From contig UCCS01000112.1 in the NCBI GenBank assembly GCA_900470965.1, positions 1 through 37,758 on the forward strand: a DNA stretch of 37,758 bases, in the 5' to 3' direction. A model generated the notes under the pieces. That model saw nothing but the letters and a program-made list of their open reading frames with translations, ran no database searches and was not told the origin of the DNA. This document shows positions 15,342 to 25,023 of the stretch, in pieces; position 1 is the stretch's first letter; the number at the start of each line of letters is the position of its first letter. This stretch comes from Hyphomicrobiales bacterium (lineage in GTDB: Bacteria > Pseudomonadota > Alphaproteobacteria > Rhizobiales > Rhizobiaceae). The position numbers and the translations under genes are program-made.

Positions 15342-16445
15342 GTGATCTCTAACATTTCTCGACTGCTCTCGCTTTCTACTGCGATGATCGTTGCTTCGAC
15401 TGCGATCGCAGCAGCTGAGCCGAGCGCTGATCTTATCGCTGCCGCCAAGAAGGAAGGCACGCTGACCACGATCGCTCTCCCGCATAACTGGTGCGGCTAC
15501 GGCGACGTCATCGCAGGTTTCAAGGCCAAGTACGGCCTCGAAGTCAACGAACTGAACCCGGATGCAGGTTCGGGCGACGAAGTCGAAGCAATCAAGGCCA
15601 ACAAGGGCAACACCGGCCCGCAGGCGCCTGACGTCATCGACGTCGGCCTCTCCTTCGGTCCGTCTGCCAAGAAGGACGGCCTGATCCAGCCTTACAAGGT
15701 CTCCACCTGGGATTCCATTCCGGACAGCGCCAAGGATGCCGAAGGCTACTGGTACGGCGATTACTACGGCGTTCTCTCCTTCGTCGTGAACACCGATATC
15801 GTCAAGAACGTCCCGAAGGACTGGGCTGACCTCAAGAAGCCGGAATATGCCAACACGGTTTCGCTCGCCGGCGACCCGCGCGCTTCGAACCAGGCTGTTC
15901 AGGCTGTCTACGCTGCCGGCCTTGCAACCGGTGAAAAGGACGCGACAAAGGCTGGTGAAGCTGGTCTCGCTTACTTCGCAGAGCTGAACAAGGCGGGCGC
16001 GCTCGTTCCGGTTATCGGCAAGTCCGCTTCGCTCGCTCAGGGCTCGACCCCGATCGTCGTTGCATGGGACTACAACGGTCTCGCATGGCGCGACAGCCTT
16101 GCCGGTAACCCGCCGGTTGAAGTCGTCGTTCCCTCGACCGGCGTTGTCGCAGGCGTCTACGTTCAGGCGATCTCCGCTTTCGCTCCGCATCCGAACGCTG
16201 CCAAGCTCTGGATGGAATACCTCTATTCGGACGAAGGCCAGCTCGCTTGGCTGAAGGGCTACTGCCACCCGATCCGCTTCAACGACCTCGCTCAGAAGGG
16301 CAAGGTTCCGAAGGAACTCCTCGACAAGCTGCCGCCGGCCGAAGGCTATGCAAAGGCCGTCTTCCCGACGCTCGACGAGCAGGACAAGGGCAAGACCGCA
16401 ATCACCACGAAGTGGGACAGCGTCGTCGGCGCCAACGTTCAGTAA
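15342..16445 (+). CDS. Periplasmic substrate-binding protein, AfuA/PhnS type (367 aa)
   Basis: This is an extracellular solute-binding protein of the COG1840 class (ferric iron, 2-aminoethylphosphonate and related ligands). A signal peptide spans about residues 1-25 (ending AIAAA), and the mature protein starts with SADLIAAAKKEGTLTTIALP. Landmarks include APDVIDVG, GYWYGDYYGVLSFVVNTD and the WMEYLYSDEGQ segment common to AfuA/PotD-like proteins. The GTG at 15342 follows AAGGAG; the longer frame from 15183 would run through the promoter region and hide the signal peptide. It is the first gene of a four-gene transporter operon. The ligand is unresolved: the PHO-like box favours a phosphorus compound, while sequence class alone would allow iron or a polyamine-like ligand. 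Confidence 0.9.
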   Translation: MISNISRLLSLSTAMIVASTAIAAAEPSADLIAAAKKEGTLTTIALPHNWCGYGDVIAGFKAKYGLEVNELNPDAGSGDEVEAIKANKGNTGPQAPDVIDVGLSFGPSAKKDGLIQPYKVSTWDSIPDSAKDAEGYWYGDYYGVLSFVVNTDIVKNVPKDWADLKKPEYANTVSLAGDPRASNQAVQAVYAAGLATGEKDATKAGEAGLAYFAELNKAGALVPVIGKSASLAQGSTPIVVAWDYNGLAWRDSLAGNPPVEVVVPSTGVVAGVYVQAISAFAPHPNAAKLWMEYLYSDEGQLAWLKGYCHPIRFNDLAQKGKVPKELLDKLPPAEGYAKAVFPTLDEQDKGKTAITTKWDSVVGANVQ

Positions 16446-16456
16446 TATCTGACCTC

Positions 16457-16488
16457 GCCTCCCCGCCTACAAAGGCGGGGAGGCTTTT
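16457..16488 (+). terminator. Attenuator-type hairpin between binding-protein and permease genes
   Basis: GCCTCCCCGCC (16457-16467) pairs perfectly with GGCGGGGAGGC (16474-16484) around TACAAA, followed by TTTTCT. It sits 12 bp after the binding-protein stop. Partial termination here would give more binding protein than membrane components, a common arrangement in ABC operons. Confidence 0.8.
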
Positions 16489-16519
16489 CTCACTCCGACG
16501 CCTCAGGATGAGCTTTTCC

Positions 16520-17413
16520 ATGAGCACCGTTTCAACGCCTATGGTAAGCACTGCCCCCTTGATCAACAAAGATCGCGTGATCGACTGGCTGGGCATTGCA
16601 CCCTTTATAATTTTTTCTCTGCTATTCCTGATCATCCCCACTCTGTATCTTGTGGCGGGCGCGTTTCTGACGCCCGATGGCGATTTCACGCTGAAAAATA
16701 TCAGCGATCTTTTCACCCCATCCATTATGAGCGCCTACTGGATCAGTATCCGCGTCTCGGTCGCATCCGCTCTTGGCGGCGCGCTCATCGGCTTCTTTCT
16801 CGCCTGGGCAGTCGTGCTCGGCGGCCTGCCGAGCAGTGTCCGCGCGACGCTGCTGACATTCTCGGGCGTTGCCTCGAACTTTGCCGGCGTGCCGCTCGCC
16901 TTCGCCTTCCTGGCGACACTCGGTCGCACCGGCCTCGTCACCCTCTTCCTGCGCGACTGGTTCGGCTTCAACCTTTACGGCACCGGCTTTAACCTTCTCT
17001 CCTTCTTCGGCCTCACCATCACCTACATGTATTTCCAGATCCCGCTGATGGTGTTGATCCTGACGCCGGCGCTCGACGGCATGAAGAAGGAATGGCGTGA
17101 AGCTTCGCAGATCCTCGGCGCCACCAACCGCCAGTATTGGACAATGGTTGCCCTGCCGATCCTCTGGCCAAGCCTGCTCGGGACGACGCTGCTTCTGTTT
17201 GCGAACGCTTTCGGCGCTATTGCAACGGCCTATGCGCTGACCGGCTCGTCGCTCAACATCGTCCCGATCCTGCTCTATGCGCAGATCCAGGGCGACGTGC
17301 TTCACAACGCCAATCTCGGCTACGCGATCGCGCTCGGCATGATCGTCATCACCGGCGTTTCGAATGTTCTCTATCTCATGCTGCGCATGCGCGCTGAACG
17401 GTGGCAAAAATGA
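16520..17413 (+). CDS. ABC transporter inner-membrane permease, PotB/AfuB-like (297 aa)
   Basis: About six hydrophobic segments are visible, beginning LGIAPFIIFSLLFLIIPTLY. The cytoplasmic EAA loop reads EWREASQILGATNRQYW with the conserved Glu-Ala and Gly, which contacts the ATPase. It forms the translocation channel as a heterodimer with the next gene product. The frame is open far upstream; ATG 16520 has AGGA at a usable distance, while ATG 16508 has no clear Shine-Dalgarno, so the start is uncertain by four codons. It ends in an ATGA overlap with the second permease. The N-terminal tail is Ser/Thr-rich. Confidence 0.88.
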   Translation: MSTVSTPMVSTAPLINKDRVIDWLGIAPFIIFSLLFLIIPTLYLVAGAFLTPDGDFTLKNISDLFTPSIMSAYWISIRVSVASALGGALIGFFLAWAVVLGGLPSSVRATLLTFSGVASNFAGVPLAFAFLATLGRTGLVTLFLRDWFGFNLYGTGFNLLSFFGLTITYMYFQIPLMVLILTPALDGMKKEWREASQILGATNRQYWTMVALPILWPSLLGTTLLLFANAFGAIATAYALTGSSLNIVPILLYAQIQGDVLHNANLGYAIALGMIVITGVSNVLYLMLRMRAERWQK

Positions 17414-18198
17414 AGGGACAACGTATCGGCGCCTGGATCGCCATCATCATCGGTGCAACCTATTTCATCGTCCCGCTTCTCGGCACGCTGGAATTCTCCC
17501 TGCGCAAGCGTCGTGACGCTTATTCATTCGACGCGTATCAGTCTGTCTTTTCCGATGCCAGTTTCCGCGAGACGTTCGGCTACTCCATGATGATGGCCGC
17601 GCTGACCATCGTCTTCGGCATGCTGCTGGTCGTACCCACCGCATATTGGGTACGCCTGCGCCTGCCGCAGATGCGTCAGGTCGTCGAATTCATCACGCTG
17701 CTGCCGCTAGTCATCCCGGCGATCGTCATCGTCTTCGGCTATATTCAAATGTACAAGTCCTCCTCGTACCTGCCGCTGACCGGCTCCACGACGGGCACCA
17801 ACATCCTGCTGATGTTCTCCTACATCACGCTCTCGCTGCCCTACATGTACCGCGCCGTCGATACCGCCATGCGCGCCATCGACGTCCGCACGCTGACGGA
17901 AGCAGCCGAAAGCCTTGGTGCGAGGTGGACGACGATCATGTTCAAGTGCATTTTTCCCAACGTCATGAGCGGCGTGCTTTCGGGCGCCTTCATCACGCTC
18001 GCGATCGTCATGGGCGAATTCACCATGGCAGCCTTGCTCGGCCGCCCTGCTTTCGGCCCCTATCTGCAGCGTGTCGGCGCCAACCAGGCCTATGAGCCTT
18101 CGGCGCTCGCCGTCATCGCATTTTCGATCACCTGGCTCAGCATGGGCCTGCTCAATCTCGTTTCCCGCTTTGGCAAAGCCCGCCCGGCTAGGGTATAA
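17410..18198 (+). CDS. ABC transporter inner-membrane permease, PotC-like (262 aa)
   Basis: About six transmembrane helices are visible, starting IGAWIAIIIGATYFIVPLLG. The EAA loop is TEAAESLGARWTTIMFKCI, the ATPase contact site. The PotC-type binding-protein-dependent transport domain occupies about residues 60-250. ATG 17410 overlaps the stop of the previous permease (ATGA), indicating translational coupling; a GTG at 17401 is an in-frame alternative. The pair of permeases with an ATPase 12 bp downstream completes the importer. The sequence gives no substrate. Confidence 0.88.
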   Translation: MKGQRIGAWIAIIIGATYFIVPLLGTLEFSLRKRRDAYSFDAYQSVFSDASFRETFGYSMMMAALTIVFGMLLVVPTAYWVRLRLPQMRQVVEFITLLPLVIPAIVIVFGYIQMYKSSSYLPLTGSTTGTNILLMFSYITLSLPYMYRAVDTAMRAIDVRTLTEAAESLGARWTTIMFKCIFPNVMSGVLSGAFITLAIVMGEFTMAALLGRPAFGPYLQRVGANQAYEPSALAVIAFSITWLSMGLLNLVSRFGKARPARV

Positions 18199-18210
18199 GG
18201 TATTTGGCTC

Positions 18211-19272
18211 ATGTCTTTTCTTACGCTGACCAACATTCAGAAATCCTTCGGCCAGACGCAGGTCGTCAAAAACTTCAACATGAACATCGAGAAAGGGGAA
18301 TTCGTCTCCTTCCTCGGACCATCGGGCTGTGGCAAGACGACCGTCCTGCGCATGATCGCTGGTTTTGAAACGCCGACCGGCGGCACGCTGACGATCAACG
18401 GCAAGGACCAGCGTGCGCTGAAGCCGAACCAGCGCAACATCGGCATGGTCTTCCAGGCCTACGCCCTGTTCCCGAACATGACGGTGCATGACAACGTCGC
18501 CTTCGGCATGAAGGTCGCGGGTGCTCCGAAGCCGGAGATCGACAGCAGAGTCAAGGAAATGCTCGGCCTCATCAAGCTCGATCACCTGGCAGACCGCTTT
18601 CCCTACCAGATGTCGGGCGGCCAGCAGCAGCGCGTTGCTCTTGCCCGCGCCCTTGCCGTCAAGCCACAGGTGCTCCTGCTCGACGAACCGCTCTCGGCTC
18701 TCGATGCCAAGATCCGCGTGTCGCTGCGCGAAGAAATCCGCCAGATCCAGCAATCGCTTGGCATCACCACGGTTTTCGTCACGCATGACCAAGAAGAAGC
18801 GCTTTCGATCTCCGACCGCATCGTCGTCATGAATGGCGGCAAGGCAGACCAGATCGGCACGCCCTTCGAGATCTACAACACGCCGGCAACGCGCTTCGTC
18901 GCCTCCTTCGTCGGCACGCTGAACCTCATCGAAGCCAAGGTAGTCGACCCGGATAGCAACCGTATCCAGATCGGCGATCAGGGTGTGACACTGAAACAGT
19001 CCGTCCAGACCTACAAGGCTGGCGACACCGTTCAGCTTGCGCTCCGTCCGGAAGCCGGTTCGCTCGCCGAAGGCACCCAGAGCGACACTGCGCTGACCGG
19101 TCAGGTCGTCTCCGCCCACTTCCTGGGTTCGGTCATCCGCACCCGCATGAATGTCGGCGGCAACGTCATCTCCTTCGACATGTTCAACAGCCCCGGCGTC
19201 ACCCCGCCGGCCACTGGCGAAACCGTGACGCTCCGCTTCATGGCTGCCGACCTGCTCGTCATCCGCGACTGA
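18211..19272 (+). CDS. ABC transporter ATP-binding protein, PotA/FbpC-like (353 aa)
   Basis: All nucleotide-binding motifs are intact: Walker A GPSGCGKTT (36-44), Q-loop Q82, signature MSGGQQQRV (134-142), Walker B VLLLDEP (154-160), D-loop SALD (162-165) and H-loop H192. The C-terminal ~110 residues form a TOBE domain of the MOI family, which can bind small regulators. AAGG lies upstream of the ATG. It energises import together with the two permeases, and the operon ends at a strong terminator 24 bp after its stop. The domain order is that of PotA, FbpC and PhnT ATPases, consistent with the AfuA/PhnS-type binding protein. Confidence 0.92.
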   Translation: MSFLTLTNIQKSFGQTQVVKNFNMNIEKGEFVSFLGPSGCGKTTVLRMIAGFETPTGGTLTINGKDQRALKPNQRNIGMVFQAYALFPNMTVHDNVAFGMKVAGAPKPEIDSRVKEMLGLIKLDHLADRFPYQMSGGQQQRVALARALAVKPQVLLLDEPLSALDAKIRVSLREEIRQIQQSLGITTVFVTHDQEEALSISDRIVVMNGGKADQIGTPFEIYNTPATRFVASFVGTLNLIEAKVVDPDSNRIQIGDQGVTLKQSVQTYKAGDTVQLALRPEAGSLAEGTQSDTALTGQVVSAHFLGSVIRTRMNVGGNVISFDMFNSPGVTPPATGETVTLRFMAADLLVIRD

Positions 19273-19295
19273 TCGGAAGAGACTGAAATCAAACG

Positions 19296-19321
19296 AAGGC
19301 GCCGCCAACGCGGCGCCTTTT
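19296..19321 (+). terminator. Intrinsic terminator of the AfuA-type transporter operon
   Basis: AAGGCGCCGC (19296-19305) pairs with GCGGCGCCTT around CAAC, followed by TTTTGC. It ends the operon 24 bp after the ATPase stop. Confidence 0.85.
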
Positions 19322-19496
19322 GCATGCCTGCTACCTAATTTTCATGAGCCCCTGCCCCTCTGAATATCCAGGCCAGGGAGATAGCATCGAAACGGAAGGC
19401 AGCGTAAAGGAACTGACCAACGGCTTGCCTCGAATCCGGGCAAGCAATACAGACCGGACGGCCATCCGCTCGGTCGTTCCACAACGGGGTCTTTCA

Positions 19497-19802
19497 ATGA
19501 TTACCTGCCATCTGCGATACGTCATCGACCCTTACAAGCTTGCCGAATTCGAACAATACGCCCGGCTCTGGATCCCCATCGTCAACAGGATGGGCGGTGC
19601 CCATCACGGCTATTTCCTGCCGTCCGAGGGCGCAAACAACATTGCAGTTGCGCTGTTTTCTTTCCCGAGCCTTGCCGCCTATGAGGACTATCGCACCCGT
19701 ATGGCAAGCGACCAGGAATGTCAGGCCGCCTTCGAGCTCGACAAGCGTAACCGGAGCATCATCAGCTATGAGCGCAGCTTCATGCGCCCGGTTCTCGGCT
19801 GA
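19497..19802 (+). CDS. NIPSNAP-like small protein (101 aa)
   Basis: The sequence begins MITCHLRYVIDPYKLAEFEQYARLW in pattern and continues through HHGYFLPSEGANNIAVALFSFPSL to a C-terminal ERSFMRP, matching the ferredoxin-like alpha/beta barrel of the NIPSNAP family. The open frame reaches back to 19320, but ATG 19497 gives the family N-terminus; its Shine-Dalgarno is weak (CGGGG). The molecular role of bacterial NIPSNAP proteins is not settled; related dimeric alpha-beta-barrel proteins include antibiotic-synthesis monooxygenases. It stands alone between the ABC operon terminator and the EamA gene. A small GC hairpin at 19423-19445 lies upstream. Confidence 0.78.
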   Translation: MITCHLRYVIDPYKLAEFEQYARLWIPIVNRMGGAHHGYFLPSEGANNIAVALFSFPSLAAYEDYRTRMASDQECQAAFELDKRNRSIISYERSFMRPVLG

Positions 19803-19949
19803 TCCCCTGGAATTCAGTCCAGACATATCAATCCGGCCGATCGGGATAAGAAAGCACCAGATTCCATAGAATTCGGATATCCGGATTGTTCCGTTGCTGT
19901 CGGCCGCCCCAGCCGGGGATAGAGTGCAAGGCATATCTCCATCTATTGG

Positions 19950-20861
19950 ATGACGGCTTTGCGCACCGAAGCGATGACACAATCAATGTCGGCGAAGGAT
20001 TGGGGCCAGCTCGCGCTCCTGGGCGCGCTTTGGGGCGGGTCGTTCTTCTTCGCCCGCATAGCCGTATCCGAAATTCCGCCTTTGGCCCTCGTTCTTTATC
20101 GCGTGGCGATTGCCGCGCTGGTCCTGCATCTCTGGTTGAAGCTGCGCGGCATTTCCTTCGCGCCCGTTCTCGCCCGGCCCGGCTCTTTTCTGTGTCTCGC
20201 CCTGCTCAACAACGTCATTCCCTTCTCGTTGATCTTCACTGGCCAAACGGAGATCGGCGCCGGCCTCGCCTCGGTGTTCTACGCAACAACACCTCTTTGG
20301 ACGATCCTCGTAGCAAATACTCTGACACCGGATGAAAAGATCTCAACCGTGAAGATCGCAGGCGTCGCGATCGGCATCGCAGGCGCTGCCGTCATGATCG
20401 GCCCTGGACTTCTTTCCAATCTTGGCGGCCCCACATGGGCAAAACTCGCAGTCATCGGAGCCGCTGTCTCCTATGCCTTCGCCGTTGTCTACGCCAAGCG
20501 CTTCAAAGGCATAAGCCCGACGGTGGTCGCGACCGGCCAACTGACAGGCGCGACCGTCCTCATGCTGCCGATCGTTTTCTTTTTCTACAGCCCGGCCGAC
20601 ATCGTCACGCCGTCTGTTCCGATATGGATGGCAGTGCTGGTTCTCGCGATCCTGACCACCGCCTTCGCCTTCATTCTCTATTTCAATCTCATCGCCTCGG
20701 CCGGAGCGACCAACGCTTCCCTGGTGACGCTGTTGGTACCCGTCAGCGCAATCCTGCTGGGCACGGTCTTTCTCGGCGAAAGACTGGAAACGTTCGAGTC
20801 TGGCGGCATGATCCTGGTCATGACGAGCCTGATCATCGATGGACGGCTTTTTCGGCGCTGA
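19950..20861 (+). CDS. EamA/DMT superfamily transporter (303 aa)
   Basis: Ten hydrophobic segments in two EamA repeats (about residues 16-145 and 160-300) place this in the drug/metabolite transporter superfamily of inner-membrane exporters, like RhaT/YdcZ-type or S-adenosylmethionine, cysteine or purine exporters. It begins WGQLALLGALWGGSFFFARIA, the usual first helix. ATG 19950 is taken as start; ATG 19974 is a fair alternative, and neither has a strong Shine-Dalgarno. A CGGATATCCG palindrome at 19874-19883 in the 147-bp upstream gap might be an operator. The substrate is not predictable. Confidence 0.87.
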   Translation: MTALRTEAMTQSMSAKDWGQLALLGALWGGSFFFARIAVSEIPPLALVLYRVAIAALVLHLWLKLRGISFAPVLARPGSFLCLALLNNVIPFSLIFTGQTEIGAGLASVFYATTPLWTILVANTLTPDEKISTVKIAGVAIGIAGAAVMIGPGLLSNLGGPTWAKLAVIGAAVSYAFAVVYAKRFKGISPTVVATGQLTGATVLMLPIVFFFYSPADIVTPSVPIWMAVLVLAILTTAFAFILYFNLIASAGATNASLVTLLVPVSAILLGTVFLGERLETFESGGMILVMTSLIIDGRLFRR

Positions 20862-20885
20862 CCCATCTACCTGTCGCTCGATAGA

Positions 20886-20913
20886 AAAAGCCCCGCTCGA
20901 TGGCGGGGCTTTT
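20886..20913. terminator. Bidirectional intrinsic terminator
   Basis: AAAAGCCCCGC (20886-20896) pairs perfectly with GCGGGGCTTTT (20903-20913) around TCGATG. It lies between the convergent EamA gene and the sugar ABC operon and can stop transcription from both sides. Confidence 0.88.
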
Positions 20914-20927
20914 CATTCAGGTGGCAA

Positions 20928-21929
<1,002 letters not shown>

Positions 21930-21939
21930 TAGTCTTTCC

Positions 21940-23007
21940 TTATAGTCTAACCGGTCGGCCGGTGCGCACGCTTTCGTCAGCGGCAAGGCAGATGCGCAGC
22001 GAGGCCACGGCGTCATCCATATGGCGGGTAAGGTCCAGATCTTCGCTGACAGCGCGCAGCACGAAGGCCTGTTCCAGGTCGCAAAGCGCCTGATGGCCGG
22101 GCTCGCCTTCCATCGTCATGTCCTGATCGGGACGGATGAATTTGCCGTCCGGGCCGGTCTCTGCCGTATGCAGCCGGATGACGGATGTCTTGGTATGCGT
22201 GTCGATATCGTCGGACTTCGCCTTCGGATCCATGACGATCGAAACCGCGCCGTTCGGCGACATGACATCCTTCACGAAGAAGGCGGTCTCGGAGATCATC
22301 GGCCCCCAGCCGGCCTCGTACCAGCCGACGGAACCGTCTTCATAGAGCACCTGCAGGTGGCCGTAATTATACATGTCGGGCGCAATCTCGTTCGACAGCC
22401 GCAGACCCATACCGCGCACCTCGACCGCCTTCGCATCGGTGATCTGGCACATGACGTCGACATAGTGGACGCCGCAATCGACGATCGGCGAAGTCGTCTG
22501 CATCAGCGACTTGTGCGTCGCCCAGGTCGGGCCGCTGGACTGCTGATTGAGGTTCATGCGGAAGACATAGGGGCCGCCGAGCTTCCGCGCCTCCTCGATC
22601 AGCTTCTTCCAGGATGGATGGTGGCGAAGGATATAGCCGATGACCAGCTTCTTGCCGGCCTTCTTCGCCGCAGCTACGACGCGCTCGGCATCGGCAACCG
22701 TCGTTGCAAGCGGCTTCTCGACGAAGACGTCACAGCCGGCCTCAAAGGCAGCCACGGCGTAATCGGCATGGCTGTCGGAATAGGTGTTGATCGAGCAGAG
22801 ATCCGGCTTCAGCTCGGCAAGCGCCGTCATGAAGTCAGGATGGATCGTGTATTGATCCAGTTCTGGTGCGAGCTGCGACGGCTTGGAGCGGTTGACGAGG
22901 CCGACGATCTCGAAGCCCGGATTGTTGTGATAGGCGAGCGCATGGCTGCGGCCCATATTGCCGAGGCCGGCAACGAGAACACGGATCGGCTTTTCGGATT
23001 GGCTCAC
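21940..23007 (-). CDS. Gfo/Idh/MocA family oxidoreductase (355 aa)
   Basis: The N-terminal Rossmann domain has VAGLGNMGRSHALAYHNNP (GxGxxG around residues 14-19), and CDVFVEKPLATT holds the diagnostic EKP motif near residue 96. The C-terminal domain contains SPIVDCGVHYVDVM, where the conserved Asp and His form the catalytic site. Such enzymes oxidise or epimerise sugars, inositols or sugar acids with NAD(P), sometimes as scyllo-inositol or glycosidase-like enzymes. The GTG start overlaps the permease stop in a GTGA junction, with GGGAG upstream. Because it is embedded between the sugar permease and ATPase genes, it probably acts on the imported sugar. Confidence 0.9.
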   Translation of the reverse strand: MSQSEKPIRVLVAGLGNMGRSHALAYHNNPGFEIVGLVNRSKPSQLAPELDQYTIHPDFMTALAELKPDLCSINTYSDSHADYAVAAFEAGCDVFVEKPLATTVADAERVVAAAKKAGKKLVIGYILRHHPSWKKLIEEARKLGGPYVFRMNLNQQSSGPTWATHKSLMQTTSPIVDCGVHYVDVMCQITDAKAVEVRGMGLRLSNEIAPDMYNYGHLQVLYEDGSVGWYEAGWGPMISETAFFVKDVMSPNGAVSIVMDPKAKSDDIDTHTKTSVIRLHTAETGPDGKFIRPDQDMTMEGEPGHQALCDLEQAFVLRAVSEDLDLTRHMDDAVASLRICLAADESVRTGRPVRL

Positions 23008-23846
23008 TTGACAGCTCCCGAGGTAATGCCGCGGATCAGCTGCCGCGAGAAGATGACGTAGAGAACGAGGATCGGCAGGATCGCCAGCGACAGTGCTGCC
23101 AGAACCGCATTCCAGTTCGTGACGAACTGGCCGATGAAGATCTGCGAACCGAGCGTCACGGTCTTGGTGGCCTCGGATGGCGCCAGGATCAGCGGAAACC
23201 ACAGGTCGTTCCAGATCGGGATCATCGTGAAGACGGCGACCGTCGCCATAGCCGGCCGCACCAGCGGCAGCACAAGGCGGAAGAAAATCGAATATTCCGA
23301 GAGCCCGTCGATACGACCGGCGTTCTTCAGGTCGTCGGAAACCGTGCGCATGAATTCCGACAGGATGAAGATCGCAAGCGGGATACCCTGCGCCGTATAG
23401 ACGAGGATCAGGGCCGTCAGCGTATTGACGAGGCCGGTCGCGACCATGCCCTGCAGGATGGCAACTGTGCCGAGGCGGATCGGGATCATGATGCCGATCG
23501 CCATGTAGAGGCCCATCACCGTATTGCCGCGGAAACGGTACTCCGACAGCGCAAAGGCAGCCATCGCCCCGAACAGCAGCACAAGGAAGATCGCAACGAT
23601 CGTTACGATGAAGCTGTTCTGGAAATAGGTGGCGAAGTCACCCTGCCCCAATACAGTCTGGTAACCGACGAGGCTGAAGGTCGAAGGTGTCGGCACCTGC
23701 AGCGGCGAACGGAAGATCGAATTGCGGTCCTTGAACGAATTGACGATCGTCAGGAACACCGGAAAGATGGCGATCAGCGTGTAGCCGATCAGCGCCAGAT
23801 GCACGAGGCCGGCACGGATGGGGGATGTGCGCGCTCTGTTCGACAT
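23004..23846 (-). CDS. Sugar ABC transporter permease, MalG-like (280 aa)
   Basis: Six transmembrane helices are visible, starting GLVHLALIGYTLIAIFPVFLTIV, and the MalG-type N-terminal loop SFKDRNSIF follows. The EAA loop reads KNAGRIDGLSEYSIFFRLVLP, with the usual DG pair, and contacts the ATPase. GAGGAG precedes the ATG at 23846; the longer open frame up to 24533 runs through the upstream permease and is not real. It overlaps the oxidoreductase start by 4 bp and follows the MalF-like gene by 14 bp. Confidence 0.92.
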   Translation of the reverse strand: MSNRARTSPIRAGLVHLALIGYTLIAIFPVFLTIVNSFKDRNSIFRSPLQVPTPSTFSLVGYQTVLGQGDFATYFQNSFIVTIVAIFLVLLFGAMAAFALSEYRFRGNTVMGLYMAIGIMIPIRLGTVAILQGMVATGLVNTLTALILVYTAQGIPLAIFILSEFMRTVSDDLKNAGRIDGLSEYSIFFRLVLPLVRPAMATVAVFTMIPIWNDLWFPLILAPSEATKTVTLGSQIFIGQFVTNWNAVLAALSLAILPILVLYVIFSRQLIRGITSGAVK

Positions 23847-23860
23847 GGGGCTCACACTCC

Positions 23861-24808
23861 TCAGAACTGGTAGCGACGCATGCGCCGCTGGATAGCGAAA
23901 AGATAGAAGGAGACGCCGGCAAGGATGATCAGGAACATCACCGTCGCGATCGTCGCCCCCATAGAGCGGTCGCCGAGCTGCAGCTGGAAGCCGAAGAAGG
24001 TGCGGTAGAGCAGCGTTCCCAGAATATCCGTCGACATGTCGGGGCCGGCAAGCGCGCCCTGCACCGTGTAGATCAGGTCGAAGGCATTGAAATTGCCGAC
24101 GAAGGTCAGGATCGAGATGATGCCGATCGCCGGCAGTATCAGCGGCAGCTTGATCTTCCAGAACTGCGCCCAGCCGGTAATGCCATCGCATTCGGCGGCC
24201 TCGATCACTTCTTCTGGAATGCTGAGCAGCGCGGCATAGATCAGCATCATCGGAATGCCGATATATTGCCAGTTGGAGATCAGTGACACGGCGACCAGCG
24301 CCGGACCGGACTGGCCGAGCCAGGGCGCGAAGGCCCATTTCATGCCGACAAGGCTCATCAGCCAGGGCGCCACACCCCAGATCGGCGAGAGAATCAGCTT
24401 CCAGATAAAGCCGACGATCACGAAGGAGAGCAGCGTCGGCAGGAAGATTGCCGTACGGTAGAAGGCGACGAAACGCAGCCGCGGCGTCGACAGCAGCGCG
24501 GCAAGCGCAATCCCGATCGGATTCTGCACGCACATATGAATGGCGAAGAAGATCAGGTTGTTGCGGAGCGCGTTCCAGAAGTCGTGCGCCCAGCGGGCGT
24601 CGCCGAAGAGAACCTTGTAATTAGCAAACCCAACGAAGGCCGGGGCGCCATCAACTGTATTGTAGAAGGAAAGCCGGAGCGTTTCGATCAGCGGCAGGAT
24701 CATGATCGCCGAATAGACGATAAGGGCCGGAAGAAGGAAGATGCCGATGTGCCAGCGTATGGGGCGCTTGATCGGGATCAGGTCGACTGCGTTGTCGGCT
24801 TCGCTCAT
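23861..24808 (-). CDS. Sugar ABC transporter permease, MalF/LacF-like (315 aa)
   Basis: A short cytoplasmic tail is followed by six helices, beginning HIGIFLLPALIVYSAIMILPL, the usual MalF/UgpA-like start. The periplasmic loop contains YNTVDGAPAFVGFANYKVLF. The EAA loop reads PEEVIEAAECDGITGWAQFW. It pairs with the MalG-like permease to form the channel. It is the second gene of the operon, 215 bp after the binding-protein gene; that gap holds a GC hairpin. The Shine-Dalgarno is weak, which may lower its expression relative to the binding protein. Confidence 0.92.
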   Translation of the reverse strand: MSEADNAVDLIPIKRPIRWHIGIFLLPALIVYSAIMILPLIETLRLSFYNTVDGAPAFVGFANYKVLFGDARWAHDFWNALRNNLIFFAIHMCVQNPIGIALAALLSTPRLRFVAFYRTAIFLPTLLSFVIVGFIWKLILSPIWGVAPWLMSLVGMKWAFAPWLGQSGPALVAVSLISNWQYIGIPMMLIYAALLSIPEEVIEAAECDGITGWAQFWKIKLPLILPAIGIISILTFVGNFNAFDLIYTVQGALAGPDMSTDILGTLLYRTFFGFQLQLGDRSMGATIATVMFLIILAGVSFYLFAIQRRMRRYQF

Positions 24809-24985
24809 GGCTTATGCCTGTTCTTATTGGCTGAGCCGGAGGGCACAGCTCAGGTGGAAATCTTGCCCCTCCCTCCCCCTCTCCTCTATTCGGAGAGCGG
24901 GCAAGCCCATACCTGAAAACCACGGGCTAAGAGGCGGCTGCGAGTCTCCTGCCCCTCGCGGGACAAGATGGCCGGCAGGCCGATA

Positions 24986-25010
24986 AGGGGCGGCCGGAAG
25001 GACCGCCCCT
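24986..25010 (-). repeat. Attenuator-like hairpin after the sugar-binding protein gene
   Basis: AGGGGCGG (24986-24993) pairs with CCGCCCCT (25003-25010) across a 9-base loop, 13 bp beyond the binding-protein stop on the minus strand. It has no long T-tract, so it more likely protects the upstream mRNA or causes partial termination. Confidence 0.6.
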
Positions 25011-25023
25011 CACCTTCAAAACC

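Noticed and set aside
17707..19308. 533-codon open frame on the minus strand
   Set aside because: It is antisense to the permease and ATPase genes, which have complete motifs and operon spacing.
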